Assembly: GCA_023433855.1 (NCBI GenBank)
Contig: JAEYTV010000484.1
Location: 1 to 10,046, forward strand
Source of the DNA: Pseudomonadota bacterium
Lineage (GTDB): Bacteria; Pseudomonadota; Alphaproteobacteria; Rhizobiales; Rhizobiaceae
Length of the DNA stretch: 10,046 nt
Direction of reading: 5' to 3'
Below are positions 1 through 7,740 of this stretch, piece after piece. The notes beneath the pieces are model-generated. The model was not told the origin of the DNA. It worked only from the letters and a program-made list of their open reading frames with translations, and made no database searches. Position 1 is the stretch's first letter; each line of letters opens with the position of its first letter. Made by a program: the position numbers and the translations under genes.

Positions 1-943
1 GAGCAGGCTGGTCCCTGTCGTCCTCCCCGATCGGCGGAACGGAAATGACATCCCGGTCGTCACCGCCATTCATCAGAGCGGAGCCGTGCACAACCTTCAT
101 GCGCTCGGCATCGTCAATGCGCGTCGACAGTCCTCGGGCAAGGTCGGTCGTCACGTGATGTCCACCAAGACTGATGGCGTCCGTGTGCACCAGCTTGCCC
201 TCGGCGAAAACGGAAATGGTGGTCGTACCCCCGCCCATGTCGATTGCCGCGCAGCCGAGTTCGACTTCATCTTCAACCAGTGCAGCAAGGCCGCTGGCGT
301 AAGGCGTCGCCACGATGCCTTCGACGGAGAGATGCGCCCGATTGACGCAAAGTTCGAGGTTTTTCAGGGTCGCACGTTCGGCTGTCACCACGTGCATGTC
401 GACACCCAGTTCGTCACCGTACATGGCCAGCGGATCGCGAATGCCACGCTCTCCATCAAGCGAGAAGCCGGTCGGCAGCGAGTGAAGGATAGCGCGATCC
501 TGACGCAACGATTGCTGGCCCGCCACGCCCAGAACCTTCTTGAGGTCAGCAGCTTCGACCTCCTGACCTCCAAGATCGATCGTCGCAGTATAGACATCGC
601 TCGCAAGTCGACCGGCGGAGAGGTTGACGATCAGGCTGTCGACGGTAAGCCCGGCCATCCGTTCGGCCGCGTCAACTGCAAGCCGAACGACGCTTTCCGC
701 CGCATCAAGATCTGCGATCACACCGGATTTGACCCCACGCGAACGCTGATGTCCGATGCCGATGATCTCGACATTGTGGGTCCGTCCGGGCAGAATTTCG
801 CTTTCCTGCCGAGGGGTCAGCCGTGCGATCATGCAGACCACCTTGGTGGAACCGATGTCAAGCACCGAGACGACGTGGCTGCGCTTGGACGACAGCGGCT
901 TCATGCGAGGCAGGCCGAAATGAGAGGAACCAAACACGCTCAA
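1..943 (-). CDS. ftsA: Cell division protein FtsA, actin-like FtsZ membrane tether (5' part; 3' end outside window)
   Basis: FtsA is an actin-family ATPase that binds the FtsZ tail and anchors the Z-ring to the inner membrane. About 314 codons are present; family members in this group are roughly 440 residues, so the last part, including the membrane-binding C-terminal helix, is outside the window. The translation opens [20 protein letters not shown]. The phosphate-1 loop DIGSTK is at residues 29-34 and the phosphate-2 motif DMGGGTT at 235-241, with the FtsA-specific 1C subdomain expected between them. The start is TTG: its last two bases plus one form the TGA stop of ftsQ (TTGA overlap), and a clean AGGAG lies 7 bases upstream. 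An in-frame ATG (codon 14, 904-902) is a weaker alternative because it would drop the conserved leader and lacks this ribosome site. The TTG start and overlap suggest translation coupled to ftsQ. Identity is very secure. Confidence 0.96.
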   Translation of the reverse strand, partial: MSVFGSSHFGLPRMKPLSSKRSHVVSVLDIGSTKVVCMIARLTPRQESEILPGRTHNVEIIGIGHQRSRGVKSGVIADLDAAESVVRLAVDAAERMAGLTVDSLIVNLSAGRLASDVYTATIDLGGQEVEAADLKKVLGVAGQQSLRQDRAILHSLPTGFSLDGERGIRDPLAMYGDELGVDMHVVTAERATLKNLELCVNRAHLSVEGIVATPYASGLAALVEDEVELGCAAIDMGGGTTTISVFAEGKLVHTDAISLGGHHVTTDLARGLSTRIDDAERMKVVHGSALMNGGDDRDVISVPPIGEDDRDQPA

Positions 944-1872
944 ATGCGCTCTCCTGCCTGCTTTAACGCCTTTGCCCTTGCTTCCAGCGCCTGCTTGCGA
1001 CGTTCGGAGGCAGCCGAGCTGAGCTGAATGGTCGTCCGGTCGGCGAGACGAAGGTCAATAGCTGCTACGTCACGGGCCAGCACCGCCTCTTCCTTCTCGA
1101 GCCGCTTCAGGACGGCCAGCGCCTCTGCCACGTTGTTTTCCGGCAATTTCAGGACGATGCCGTTGTCGAGATGCAGATCCCAGCGACGGCCAGCGATGCG
1201 AACATAGGCCTTGACGCGCGCCTTGATGTCGGGCCAAGCCGCCAGTTCATCCTCGAAGGAAGCAGCCGCCAGCTCGGCGCCGCGACCGACGAAGAGCGGA
1301 AGCGACGCAAACTTGTTGTCCCGCAGCGGCGCGATGATCCGGCCATCCTTCTCGATCAAGGACAATTCCGAGCCATGCTGCCATATCCCGAAGGCTTCAC
1401 GTTCCTTGAGCATGACCTCAATCGTGCGAGGATAGATCTTGCGAACTTCGGCATACTGGACCCATGGAAGCTCGGACAGCTTCCGCCGAGCCACCTCGAC
1501 ATCGAGTGCAACCAGCGATGTCGTGCCGTCCAGCCCGAGAAGCTGAAGAATGTCGATTTCTGAAGTCTCGGAATTTCCCGCCACGCGGACATCTTCGATG
1601 GCGAAACCAGCTGCCGCAGTTGTGAACTGGGCGACATCATAGCCGTGACCGCCGACGGACATACCGTAGAGGCCCACGGCAGCAAAGAAGCCGAAGACGG
1701 AGGCCGTCCCAACATGTTCCGGAACATTTATGCGGCCCGAAGCGAGACTGACGCAAAACCGGAACGCCCGACGCAACGGACGCGGCAGGACGCGGCGGTC
1801 ATCCGCGCCAACAGGGAGAGTCCGGGAACGGCTGCGGGACCAACCCGCCTTATCGCCGATCAGCGCAAACAC
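940..1872 (-). CDS. ftsQ: Cell division protein FtsQ
   Basis: FtsQ is a bitopic inner-membrane divisome protein that recruits FtsB and FtsL through its periplasmic domain. With the chosen GTG start it is 310 residues. It shows a basic cytoplasmic N-terminus (to about residue 54, rich in Arg and Pro), one membrane segment at about 55-75 ([13 protein letters not shown]), a POTRA domain beginning at about 90 ([11 protein letters not shown]) and running to about 160 with the conserved [14 protein letters not shown] at 135-148, then the beta domain and a basic, Ala-rich C-terminal tail. Start choice: GTG at 1872-1870 has GGAGG 7 bases upstream and gives the familiar MFAL opening. Another in-frame GTG at 1893 would add 7 residues and lengthen the overlap with ddlB. 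With the chosen start the overlap with the ddlB 3' end is 13 bases. Identity is secure; the exact start is likely but not proven. Confidence 0.95.
   Translation of the reverse strand: MFALIGDKAGWSRSRSRTLPVGADDRRVLPRPLRRAFRFCVSLASGRINVPEHVGTASVFGFFAAVGLYGMSVGGHGYDVAQFTTAAAGFAIEDVRVAGNSETSEIDILQLLGLDGTTSLVALDVEVARRKLSELPWVQYAEVRKIYPRTIEVMLKEREAFGIWQHGSELSLIEKDGRIIAPLRDNKFASLPLFVGRGAELAAASFEDELAAWPDIKARVKAYVRIAGRRWDLHLDNGIVLKLPENNVAEALAVLKRLEKEEAVLARDVAAIDLRLADRTTIQLSSAASERRKQALEARAKALKQAGERI
951..955 (-). promoter_or_regulatory. Ribosome binding site that decides the TTG start of ftsA
   Basis: The minus strand reads AGGAG here, with 7 bases (GCGCATT-type spacer) before TTG at 943-941. It lies inside the end of ftsQ. 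Its good spacing is the main reason for choosing the TTG start over the in-frame ATG 39 bases downstream. Confidence 0.75.
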
Positions 1873-2786
1873 GTAGCGTCCTCCACCATCCACCGGACCA
1901 GATCACCAAACGAGTGGCCGACATGAGCAGCCATTTCAGGCACCAGCGAGGTTGGAGTCATGCCCGGCTGGGTGTTCACCTCAAGCCAGATAAGCTCGCC
2001 ATCCTCGGAGAACCGGTCGTCGTAGCGGAAGTCTGAGCGACTGACACCGCGGCAACCCATCGCCTGATGCGCCTTGAGCGCCAATGTTTGAACCTTTTGG
2101 TAAATATTCGGTGAAATCTGTGCCGGAATAACATGCTTCGAGCCGCCGAAAGCATATTTCGCCTCGTAGTCGTAGAAGGCGTTGCCGGTCGGAATGACCT
2201 CCGTGACACCCAGGGCGACATCGCCCATGACGCCACAGGTAAGTTCCCGGCCATAGATATAGCGCTCGACCAGCACCCGGTCACCGTAGCGCCACTCCGA
2301 CGAACCGATGACCTGCGGCGGATGCGACTGATTCTCCTGCACGATCACCACGCCGAACGAGGAACCCTCCCGTACCGGCTTGACCACATACGGCGGCTTG
2401 ATGGGATGGACACTGCCGATGTCGAAACGATCCATCACCCGCGCCTCAGCGACTGGTATGCCGGCCGCCTTGGCGACATGCTTGGCCTGATGCTTGTCCA
2501 TGGCGAGCGCCGAAGCAAGCACGCCAGAATGCGTGTACGGGATCTGCAGGTACTCCAGGACTCCCTGGATCGTGCCATCCTCACCGAACGGACCGTGCAA
2601 TGCGTTGAAGGCGACGTCCGGCCTCAACTCCGAGAGAACAGCCGCAACGTTGCGGTCCACATCCACACGGGTGACGAGATAGCCCTCCGCCTCGAGCGCA
2701 TCGGCGCAGGCTGCGCCGCTGGACAGGCTGACCGGCCGCTCGGAGGAAAATCCTCCCATCAAAACAGCCACATGCTTGCCACTCAT
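1860..2786 (-). CDS. ddlB: D-alanine--D-alanine ligase
   Basis: This ATP-grasp enzyme joins two D-Ala molecules, using ATP, to give the D-Ala-D-Ala that MurF adds to the peptidoglycan precursor in the cytoplasm. At 308 residues it has the normal length of the DdlB type. Visible motifs are [11 protein letters not shown] (11-21, with Glu16 for substrate binding), [12 protein letters not shown] (64-75), VVKP (134-137), the EGSSFGV loop (140-146), [11 protein letters not shown] (176-186), KY at 210-211, RSDFR (250-254) and [10 protein letters not shown] (268-277). Asp252, Glu269 and Asn271 are the expected metal ligands. Tyr211 occupies the position of E. coli DdlB Tyr216, which goes with D-Ala-D-Ala rather than D-Ala-D-lactate specificity. 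The ATG start has GGGAG 6 bases upstream. It is the first gene after the 274-base regulatory gap and overlaps ftsQ at its 3' end. Rhizobial annotations use either ddl or ddlB. Confidence 0.97.
   Translation of the reverse strand: MSGKHVAVLMGGFSSERPVSLSSGAACADALEAEGYLVTRVDVDRNVAAVLSELRPDVAFNALHGPFGEDGTIQGVLEYLQIPYTHSGVLASALAMDKHQAKHVAKAAGIPVAEARVMDRFDIGSVHPIKPPYVVKPVREGSSFGVVIVQENQSHPPQVIGSSEWRYGDRVLVERYIYGRELTCGVMGDVALGVTEVIPTGNAFYDYEAKYAFGGSKHVIPAQISPNIYQKVQTLALKAHQAMGCRGVSRSDFRYDDRFSEDGELIWLEVNTQPGMTPTSLVPEMAAHVGHSFGDLVRWMVEDATCLR
1880..1884 (-). promoter_or_regulatory. Ribosome binding site that decides the ftsQ GTG start
   Basis: The minus strand reads GGAGG within the last codons of ddlB, 7 bases before the GTG at 1872. 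This favours the 310-residue FtsQ over the version starting at the GTG at 1893. Confidence 0.7.
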
Positions 2787-2792
2787 CGATCA

Positions 2793-2797
2793 CTCCC
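2793..2797 (-). promoter_or_regulatory. ddlB ribosome binding site
   Basis: The minus strand reads GGGAG, 6 bases before the ddlB ATG at 2786-2784. A run of six T lies just upstream (2804-2799), leaving the site in a probably open stretch of the leader. Confidence 0.7.
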
Positions 2798-2877
2798 GAA
2801 AAAAGGACTTCACGCTACCCGCCCGGGCTTGCACCAAACTGGCTGGCGCACACCGGATCACTCACCTGAAAGATACA

Positions 2878-2893
2878 GCTGCATTGATGCAGC
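2878..2893. repeat. Perfect 16-bp palindrome (7-bp arms, 2-bp centre)
   Basis: GCTGCAT-TG-ATGCAGC on the plus strand. It could be a dimeric protein operator or, if transcribed, a small 6-bp hairpin with a four-base loop. It lies about 90 bases upstream of the ddlB start and just downstream, in transcription order, of the GTTAAC pair. Its function is not known from sequence alone. Confidence 0.5.
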
Positions 2894-2898
2894 AATAT

Positions 2899-2927
2899 GG
2901 TTAACAAACCGTTTACCTTCGTTAACC
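2899..2927 (-). promoter_or_regulatory. Putative CtrA-type box within a GGTTAAC/GTTAACC inverted repeat
   Basis: The plus strand carries GGTTAAC at 2899-2905 and GTTAACC at 2921-2927, an inverted repeat with 15 bases between the arms and 22 bp centre to centre, about two helical turns. On the minus strand TAAA-N7-TTAAC (2915-2900) differs from the CtrA consensus TTAA-N7-TTAA at one base. CtrA is known to control ftsQA in Caulobacter; extending this to the present organism is inference. The distance to the ddlB start (about 115 to 140 bases) suits a promoter with an untranslated leader. Confidence 0.4.
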
Positions 2928-2945
2928 GGCGCGAAAAAAGCGTGC

Positions 2946-2971
2946 AAAAACAGCGCGCGCCGCCGCGCCTG
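2946..2971 (-). terminator. Second terminator-like GC hairpin with T5 tail
   Basis: On the minus strand a CAG arm plus GCGCG pairs with CGCGC and CTG around a GCGG loop, with one bulged G, followed at once by five T (2950-2946). The form is that of an intrinsic terminator in tandem with the stronger one upstream. It might instead be a chance product of a GC-rich CG repeat or part of a longer leader. Confidence 0.4.
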
Positions 2972-2972
2972 T

Positions 2973-2977
2973 GAATC
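2973..2977. promoter_or_regulatory. GANTC (CcrM-type) methylation site
   Basis: GAATC on the plus strand (GATTC on the minus strand) is the target of the cell-cycle DNA methyltransferase CcrM of alphaproteobacteria. It is the only GANTC I find in the murB-ddlB gap. The motif is short and may be there by chance. Confidence 0.3.
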
Positions 2978-2991
2978 GAATTCTCAACATG

Positions 2992-3028
2992 AAAAAAGGC
3001 CGGCAATCCATTGGATCAGCGGCCTTTT
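2992..3028 (-). terminator. Intrinsic terminator after murB
   Basis: A perfect 9-bp stem (AAAAGGCCG at 3028-3020 pairing with CGGCCTTTT at 3002-2994, minus strand) is followed by more T, giving six T in all (2997-2992). The 17-base loop itself contains the palindrome ATCCATTGGAT. It begins 33 bases past the murB stop. Because A and T runs flank both sides it could also act on plus-strand transcripts. It marks the likely end of the mraY-to-murB transcript. Confidence 0.85.
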
Positions 3029-3060
3029 CATTTCTATCGTCTAATCAGCGCGGGAAGCAG

Positions 3061-4035
3061 CTACTCCGTCGTTACCCCTTGGAACGGTTTTACTTCGCGG
3101 CCCGGCATGAAGCTCCCCAGTCGCTTGATCTCCCATTCCAGCTTGATTCCCGAGTGTTCGAAAACCCGTGCTCGCACGGTTTCGCCGAGATATTCCAGGT
3201 CATAGCCGGTGGCATGACCGATATTGATCATGAAGTTGCAGTGTAGCGAGGACATCTGCGCCCCACCGCTCACAAGACCTCGGCCCCCAGCCTCGTCGAT
3301 AAGCTTCCAGGCGGAATGGCCGGGCGGGTTCTTGAAGGTCGATCCGCCGGTCTTCTCCTTGATAGGCTGCACGGTCTCGCGGTGTTGACGCACCGCATCC
3401 ATCTCCGCGCGGATCTTCGCGCGATCCTCCGGATAACCCTCGAAAATGGCGTGCGTGAAGATCACGTCATCGGGAACGGAGGAATGCCGGTAGCTGTAAC
3501 CCATTTCGGCATGGGAGAAGACGTGTTTGTTACCCTTGCGATCGACACCATGTACTTCGACGACCCGGTCGGCAGTCTCCGAACCGTTCGCTCCCGCGTT
3601 CATTCGCAGCGCGCCGCCAATGGATCCAGGTATTCCGTAGTAGAAGGCGAAGCCGCCAATACCGTTATCCATCGCCATCGCCGCTATGTGCTTGTCCGGG
3701 CAGATCGCTCCCGCTTGAATCCGGTTCTCGCCAACCATGTCGAGACTGCCGAAACCTTTTGCGGATAGGCGCAGTACCACTCCCCGTATGCCGCCGTCGC
3801 GCACGAGCAGGTTCGAACCCACTCCCACGACCGTGAGTGGCACATCCTCCGGGAGGAGCTGCAGAAAGGTGACGAGGTCGTCGACATCGTGGGGCTGGAA
3901 CATCAGCTCGGCTAACCCTCCGGCCTGGAACCACGTCACCCGGTCCATTGGAGCGTCGGGCGTCAGCCGGCCACGTAGATTCTTGACCCCTTCACCGAGA
4001 GTGGCCAGCAGCTTTTCCCCGTTCACCTGTTTCAT
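3061..4035 (-). CDS. murB: UDP-N-acetylenolpyruvoylglucosamine reductase
   Basis: MurB is the FAD- and NADPH-dependent enzyme that reduces UDP-GlcNAc-enolpyruvate to UDP-MurNAc in the cytoplasm. The protein is 324 residues, opening [10 protein letters not shown]. Seen are the FAD-binding motif [12 protein letters not shown] (71-82), [17 protein letters not shown] (135-151), GYSYRHS (179-185), GGSTFKNP (230-237) with the likely proton-donor Ser232, and LEWEIKRLG (299-307) with the likely acid Glu in the C-terminal part. The GGSTFKNP form and short length fit the MurB type lacking the extra loop of the E. coli enzyme. The frame stays open far upstream inside murC, but the ATG at 4035 gives the family length, follows the murC stop by 2 bases, and has GGGAC 7 bases upstream. 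It is the last gene before the terminator. Confidence 0.97.
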   Translation of the reverse strand: MKQVNGEKLLATLGEGVKNLRGRLTPDAPMDRVTWFQAGGLAELMFQPHDVDDLVTFLQLLPEDVPLTVVGVGSNLLVRDGGIRGVVLRLSAKGFGSLDMVGENRIQAGAICPDKHIAAMAMDNGIGGFAFYYGIPGSIGGALRMNAGANGSETADRVVEVHGVDRKGNKHVFSHAEMGYSYRHSSVPDDVIFTHAIFEGYPEDRAKIRAEMDAVRQHRETVQPIKEKTGGSTFKNPPGHSAWKLIDEAGGRGLVSGGAQMSSLHCNFMINIGHATGYDLEYLGETVRARVFEHSGIKLEWEIKRLGSFMPGREVKPFQGVTTE

Positions 4036-4037
4036 TT

Positions 4038-5447
4038 CTATTGTCCCGATATGCTTTCCAGTTCCTTTGGCAGCGCCGCAGCCCACTGAGTGATGCTGCC
4101 AGCGCCCAGAAGAACGACAAAATCGCCCGGCTTGGCAATTGCAGATACAATGGACGCGAGTTCCAACGGTGATTCCATATAACGCGCGTCGCGATGACCT
4201 CCAGATCGAATCCGCGCGACAAGCGCCTCCGAATTTACTCCTTCGACAGGCTCCTCGCCCGCAGCATAGACCGGCGCAAGGATAATACTGTCTGCATCGT
4301 TGAAGCAGGTGGCAAACTCTTCGAAAAGAGTTGAGAGGCGAGTGTAGCGATGCGGCTGATGGACGGCGATGATGCGGCCTTCGCATGCCTCGCGGGCAGC
4401 CCTCAAAACCGCCCTGATCTCGACCGGATGATGTCCGTAATCATCGAATACCGAAACACCGTTCACCGTGCCTGTCAGAGTGAACCGACGTTTGACCCCG
4501 CTGAAATTCGCAAGGCCCTTGCGGATGTCTTCCTCCGAAATGCCAAGACGATTTGCAACGGCGATCGCAGCCGTCGCGTTGGACACGTTATGACGCCCGG
4601 GCATGGGCAGGACCAGATCCTTGAGGCTGAATACCCGGCCGGTACGACGGCGCCGGATCTCCACGTCGAACAATGACTTTGTGCCTTGCATGCGGATGTT
4701 GAAGAAGCGTGCGTCAGCCTGCGGGTTCTCGCCATAGGTAACGATCTTCCGGTCTTCGATGCGTCCGACCAGCGCCTGAACCTCCGGGTGATCAAGGCAG
4801 AGGACTCCGAAGCCGTAGAACGGCACGTTCTCCACGAACTGCCGGAAGGCGGCTCGCACCGCATCGAAGCTGCCATAGTGATCGAGATGCTCCGGGTCGA
4901 TGTTGGTTACCACCGCGACATCTGCGGGCAGTTTCAGGAAGGTTCCGTCCGACTCATCGGCTTCGACCACCATCCACTCACCCTCACCCATCCGCGCGTT
5001 GGTGCCGTAGGCGTTGATGATGCCGCCATTGATCACCGTAGGGTCCAGCCCTCCCGCCTCGAGCAATGCGCCGACCATGGATGTGGTCGTCGTCTTGCCA
5101 TGCGTACCGCCGATGGCGATCGCATTGCGGAAGCGCATGAGCTCCGCGAGCATCTCGGCACGGCGTACGATGGGCAGCGATTTTTCACGCGCCGCGACAA
5201 GCTCCGGATTATCCTTCCTGATCGCCGTCGAAACGACCACCACTTCCGCATCCCCGAGGTTCTCCGACCGGTGTCCGACGAAGACCGGGATACCCTTGTC
5301 CCGCAGCCGCTGGACGTTTGCGCCATCGGCCTGATCCGAGCCTTGCACGCGATGGCCGAGATTGTGCAGCACTTCGGCGATACCGCTCATGCCGATTCCA
5401 CCGATGCCGATGAAATGAACGAGACCGATGGCCTTCGGCATCTTCAT
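4038..5447 (-). CDS. murC: UDP-N-acetylmuramate--L-alanine ligase
   Basis: MurC is the Mur ligase that adds L-Ala to UDP-MurNAc with ATP, the first step of the stem peptide. At 469 residues it has the usual length. The N-terminal Rossmann-like domain carries [12 protein letters not shown] (11-22); the ATP-binding central domain has [10 protein letters not shown] (113-122), EADESDGTF (162-170) and [11 protein letters not shown] (182-192); HNVSNATAA (286-294) follows; the C-terminal domain has [11 protein letters not shown] (334-344) and HQPHRYTR (363-370). These are all the hallmarks that separate MurC from MurD, E and F. The ATG at 5447 overlaps the murG TGA as ATGA, with AGGGAG 7 bases upstream; a second ATG two codons later is less well placed. 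The overlap points to translational coupling with murG. All key residues look intact. Confidence 0.98.
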   Translation of the reverse strand: MKMPKAIGLVHFIGIGGIGMSGIAEVLHNLGHRVQGSDQADGANVQRLRDKGIPVFVGHRSENLGDAEVVVVSTAIRKDNPELVAAREKSLPIVRRAEMLAELMRFRNAIAIGGTHGKTTTTSMVGALLEAGGLDPTVINGGIINAYGTNARMGEGEWMVVEADESDGTFLKLPADVAVVTNIDPEHLDHYGSFDAVRAAFRQFVENVPFYGFGVLCLDHPEVQALVGRIEDRKIVTYGENPQADARFFNIRMQGTKSLFDVEIRRRRTGRVFSLKDLVLPMPGRHNVSNATAAIAVANRLGISEEDIRKGLANFSGVKRRFTLTGTVNGVSVFDDYGHHPVEIRAVLRAAREACEGRIIAVHQPHRYTRLSTLFEEFATCFNDADSIILAPVYAAGEEPVEGVNSEALVARIRSGGHRDARYMESPLELASIVSAIAKPGDFVVLLGAGSITQWAAALPKELESISGQ

Positions 5448-6574
5448 GCCCGCACTCCCTTTATCTTGATTTCAGCAATGGGCTTGCGGTCGGCAATAGC
5501 CACAACCATGTCGGCAAGCAAGTCCGCCGCTCCCGGATGGCCGGCGGCCCTGGCATCCGACGCCATCGTTTCGAGCCGCTCCGGCTCGTCCATCGCACGT
5601 GCTATGAGCGAGGCGAGCCTCTCGGGGGAGAGCTCCGCCTGCTGCACCACCTGGGCTCCCCCTGCAGCGACAAGCGCCGCGGCATTGGCCGCCTGATCAT
5701 GATCCAGAGCATGCGGATAGGGCACGAGGATGGCAGGGCGCCCGATCACAGCGATCTCCGACACGGTTGACGCCCCCGAACGGCAGATGACGAGATGCGC
5801 GTTGGCGAGCCGGTCCGCCATGTCGGCGAAAAACGGCGAGACATCGGCGGGGACCTGCAGCTTGGAAAAACAGGAGATCACCCGATCCTTGTCTTCCGGT
5901 CGCGCCTGCTGCGTGACCACAAGGCGGTTCCGCTGGCTGGCCTCGAGCAGGCTCAGTGCCGTTGGAACGATCGAGGAAAAGAACTGGGCGCCTTGGCTGC
6001 CGCCAAATACCACGAGCCGAAAGGGATCGTTTCCGCGCGAGGCAACGTAGGGAACGGTCGAAGCTGCAAGCACCGCTGGCCGAACGGGATTGCCCGTCGT
6101 GACCGTTTTTTCTCCGAGGGCGCCGGTCCCTTCCTGCAAAAAGCCCCCGGCGATAGCCTGGACCCTTCCCGCAAGCGCCTTGTTGGCGCGACCCATGACG
6201 GCGTTCTGTTCATGGATCATCGTCGGAACCCCCATGGATGTCGCAGCCATGAGCGGTGGGACGGTCGGGTAGCCGCCGAACCCCACGACAGCAAGCGGTT
6301 TCAGCCGGCCAACCAGGCGGCGCGCCGCACGAAGCCCCGACCACAGCTTCCATCCCGTCCGCACCAATGCGACAGGATTTTTCGAGGCGAAGGTCGCGGA
6401 GGGCACAACATGGATCTCATCCGCGGGAAAGCTGCCGGCAAAACGCTCAGCCCGGCTGTCCGTGACGAGATGCACCGAATAGCCGCGGGCCTTCAACCGG
6501 TACCCAAGCGCTTCGGCCGGAAAAACATGACCGCCGGTTCCACCGGCGGCAAGCAGAATTGTACCCTTCGTCAT
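5444..6574 (-). CDS. murG: Undecaprenyldiphospho-muramoylpentapeptide beta-N-acetylglucosaminyltransferase
   Basis: MurG is the GT-B glycosyltransferase that transfers GlcNAc from UDP-GlcNAc to lipid I on the inner face of the membrane, giving lipid II. It has 376 residues. Seen are the first glycine loop GGTGGH (11-16), the second [10 protein letters not shown] (98-107), [11 protein letters not shown] (121-131), the FGGSQGA loop (190-196), [10 protein letters not shown] (264-273) with the Glu expected to bind the UDP-GlcNAc ribose, and [14 protein letters not shown] (285-298). The ATG at 6574 is the only possible start: three codons upstream the frame is closed by the same TAA that ends ftsW. 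The ribosome site AAGGA is only 3 bases from the ATG, an unusually short spacing. The gap to ftsW is 9 bases. Confidence 0.98.
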   Translation of the reverse strand: MTKGTILLAAGGTGGHVFPAEALGYRLKARGYSVHLVTDSRAERFAGSFPADEIHVVPSATFASKNPVALVRTGWKLWSGLRAARRLVGRLKPLAVVGFGGYPTVPPLMAATSMGVPTMIHEQNAVMGRANKALAGRVQAIAGGFLQEGTGALGEKTVTTGNPVRPAVLAASTVPYVASRGNDPFRLVVFGGSQGAQFFSSIVPTALSLLEASQRNRLVVTQQARPEDKDRVISCFSKLQVPADVSPFFADMADRLANAHLVICRSGASTVSEIAVIGRPAILVPYPHALDHDQAANAAALVAAGGAQVVQQAELSPERLASLIARAMDEPERLETMASDARAAGHPGAADLLADMVVAIADRKPIAEIKIKGVRA

Positions 6575-6583
6575 CGGTCCTTC

Positions 6584-7738
6584 TTACTCCGCAGGCACGC
6601 CTTGGGCGACGCGGAAGAGGCTGCGCTCCTGTGCCCGTTTCTCCGGACGGTGGCGCGTGAGCGCGAGAATGAAACCTGCCGTCACGCAGATGGCGATCAT
6701 CGAGGAGCCTCCGTACGATATCAAGGGAAGCGTCATCCCCTTGGCTGGCATGAGCTCCAGGTTTACGCCGATGTTGATCAGAGACTGCATGCCCACCTGC
6801 AGAACCAATCCGGCGACCGCGAAGCGATTGAAATCGTTGCCTTCCTTGAAGGCGTGATTAAGCCCGCGCAGCACGACGAAGGCGAAGATCGCCACCAGCA
6901 CCATGCAGAAGATAATGCCGAACTCCTCTGCGGCAACGGAGAAGATGAAGTCCGTATGACTGTCGGGCAGGATGCGCTTGACGATCCCTTCGCCTGGGCC
7001 CTGCCCGAACCAACCACCCTGGAGAATGGCTTCATGCGCCGTTTCGATCTGGAACCGGTCGCCCTCGCCCGTGAGAAACTTGTCGAATCGCGATGTGACG
7101 TGCGGCAGCATGTAATAGGCCGCGAACATGCCGCCCGCCCCGACGCCGCCAAGCAGGAAGATCCACAGCCAGGGCATCCCCGACATGAAGAACATGCCGC
7201 CCCAGACGACGCTGGTGAGGATGGTCTGACCAAGGTCCGGCTGGGCGACCAGCAGAGCGGCGACGATGCCGAAAAGGATGATGGCGAAGAGATTGCCCGG
7301 GATCTCCGGCTGGCGCGCATGTTCGGCAAAGAGCCAGGCGCAGACGACGACGAAGGCAGGCTTCATGAATTCCGACGGCTGGATTGAAAAGCTGCCGATG
7401 CCGATCCAACGGCGTGATCCCTTGACCTCGACGCCGAAGAACAGCGCCAGGACCATCAGGACCAGGGAGACGGCCAGGAGGATGATGGCCGTACGTCGTA
7501 TCTGTCGCGGCGTCAGAAATGACAATCCGATCATCACCGCCAGCGACGGAGCAATGTAGAGGGCGTGACGTTCGACGAAGTGGAAACTATCAAGGCCGAT
7601 GCGCTCGGCGACAGCCGGAGACGCCGCGAACGACAGCATGAAACCGATACCCATCAGCATCACGAAGGCGACAAGGAAAAAGCGGTCGATCGTCCAGAAC
7701 CAGTCTGCGAGCGGCCCTCGGTCTGCGCGACTAACCAT
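6584..7738 (-). CDS. ftsW: Septal peptidoglycan polymerase FtsW (SEDS family)
   Basis: FtsW is a polytopic membrane protein that polymerises lipid II at the septum together with the transpeptidase FtsI. It has 384 residues and about ten hydrophobic segments, the first at about 19-38. SEDS motifs seen are KGSRRWIGIG (106-115), QPSEFMKPA (120-128), QPDLGQT (166-172), the long extracytoplasmic loop with GWFGQGPGEG (242-251), HTDFIFSVAAEEFG (261-274), where Asp263 should be the catalytic acid, and LPLISYGGSS (337-346). The location between murD and murG in a dcw cluster supports FtsW rather than RodA. The ATG lies 2 bases after the murD stop, with AAGGGGAA about 8 bases upstream. The C-terminus is a short basic cytoplasmic tail. 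Confidence 0.96.
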   Translation of the reverse strand: MVSRADRGPLADWFWTIDRFFLVAFVMLMGIGFMLSFAASPAVAERIGLDSFHFVERHALYIAPSLAVMIGLSFLTPRQIRRTAIILLAVSLVLMVLALFFGVEVKGSRRWIGIGSFSIQPSEFMKPAFVVVCAWLFAEHARQPEIPGNLFAIILFGIVAALLVAQPDLGQTILTSVVWGGMFFMSGMPWLWIFLLGGVGAGGMFAAYYMLPHVTSRFDKFLTGEGDRFQIETAHEAILQGGWFGQGPGEGIVKRILPDSHTDFIFSVAAEEFGIIFCMVLVAIFAFVVLRGLNHAFKEGNDFNRFAVAGLVLQVGMQSLINIGVNLELMPAKGMTLPLISYGGSSMIAICVTAGFILALTRHRPEKRAQERSLFRVAQGVPAE

Positions 7739-7740
7739 GT

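Larger units (their letters stand above)
2787..3060. other. Intergenic control region between murB and ddlB
   Basis: This is the only long gap in the window (274 bases) and no convincing gene is seen in it on either strand. In the direction of transcription it holds a terminator right after murB, a GANTC site, a second hairpin with a T run, A/T-rich sequence with paired GTTAAC boxes, a 16-bp palindrome, and a leader of about 90 bases ending in the ddlB ribosome site. The pattern suggests the end of one transcription unit and the promoter of the next. No sigma-70 type -35/-10 pair could be assigned with confidence. Confidence 0.7.

Noticed and set aside
86..1027. Plus-strand open frame of 313 codons over ftsA and the end of ftsQ
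   Set aside because: Antisense shadow of ftsA. The minus strand reads as clear FtsA with both phosphate motifs.
2821..2828. GCCCGGGC palindrome in the ddlB leader
   Set aside because: An 8-bp GC palindrome is common in GC-rich DNA and has no further extension.
2133..3044. Plus-strand open frame of 303 codons over ddlB and the intergenic gap
   Set aside because: It lies mainly antisense to ddlB and crosses the terminator hairpins. The translation has no recognisable features.
4036..4386. Upstream in-frame extension of murB into murC (441-residue version)
   Set aside because: The extra 117 residues are Arg- and Cys-rich out-of-frame MurC sequence. The ATG at 4035 gives the usual MurB length and opening.
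4686..5696. Plus-strand open frame of 336 codons over murC and the end of murG
   Set aside because: Antisense shadow of a complete MurC; no family features seen.
5795..7387. Plus-strand open frame of 530 codons antisense to murG and ftsW
   Set aside because: It is the complement of two well-supported genes. Its translation is rich in Arg and His with no recognisable domain or membrane segment, a composition expected from the antisense of GC-rich coding DNA.
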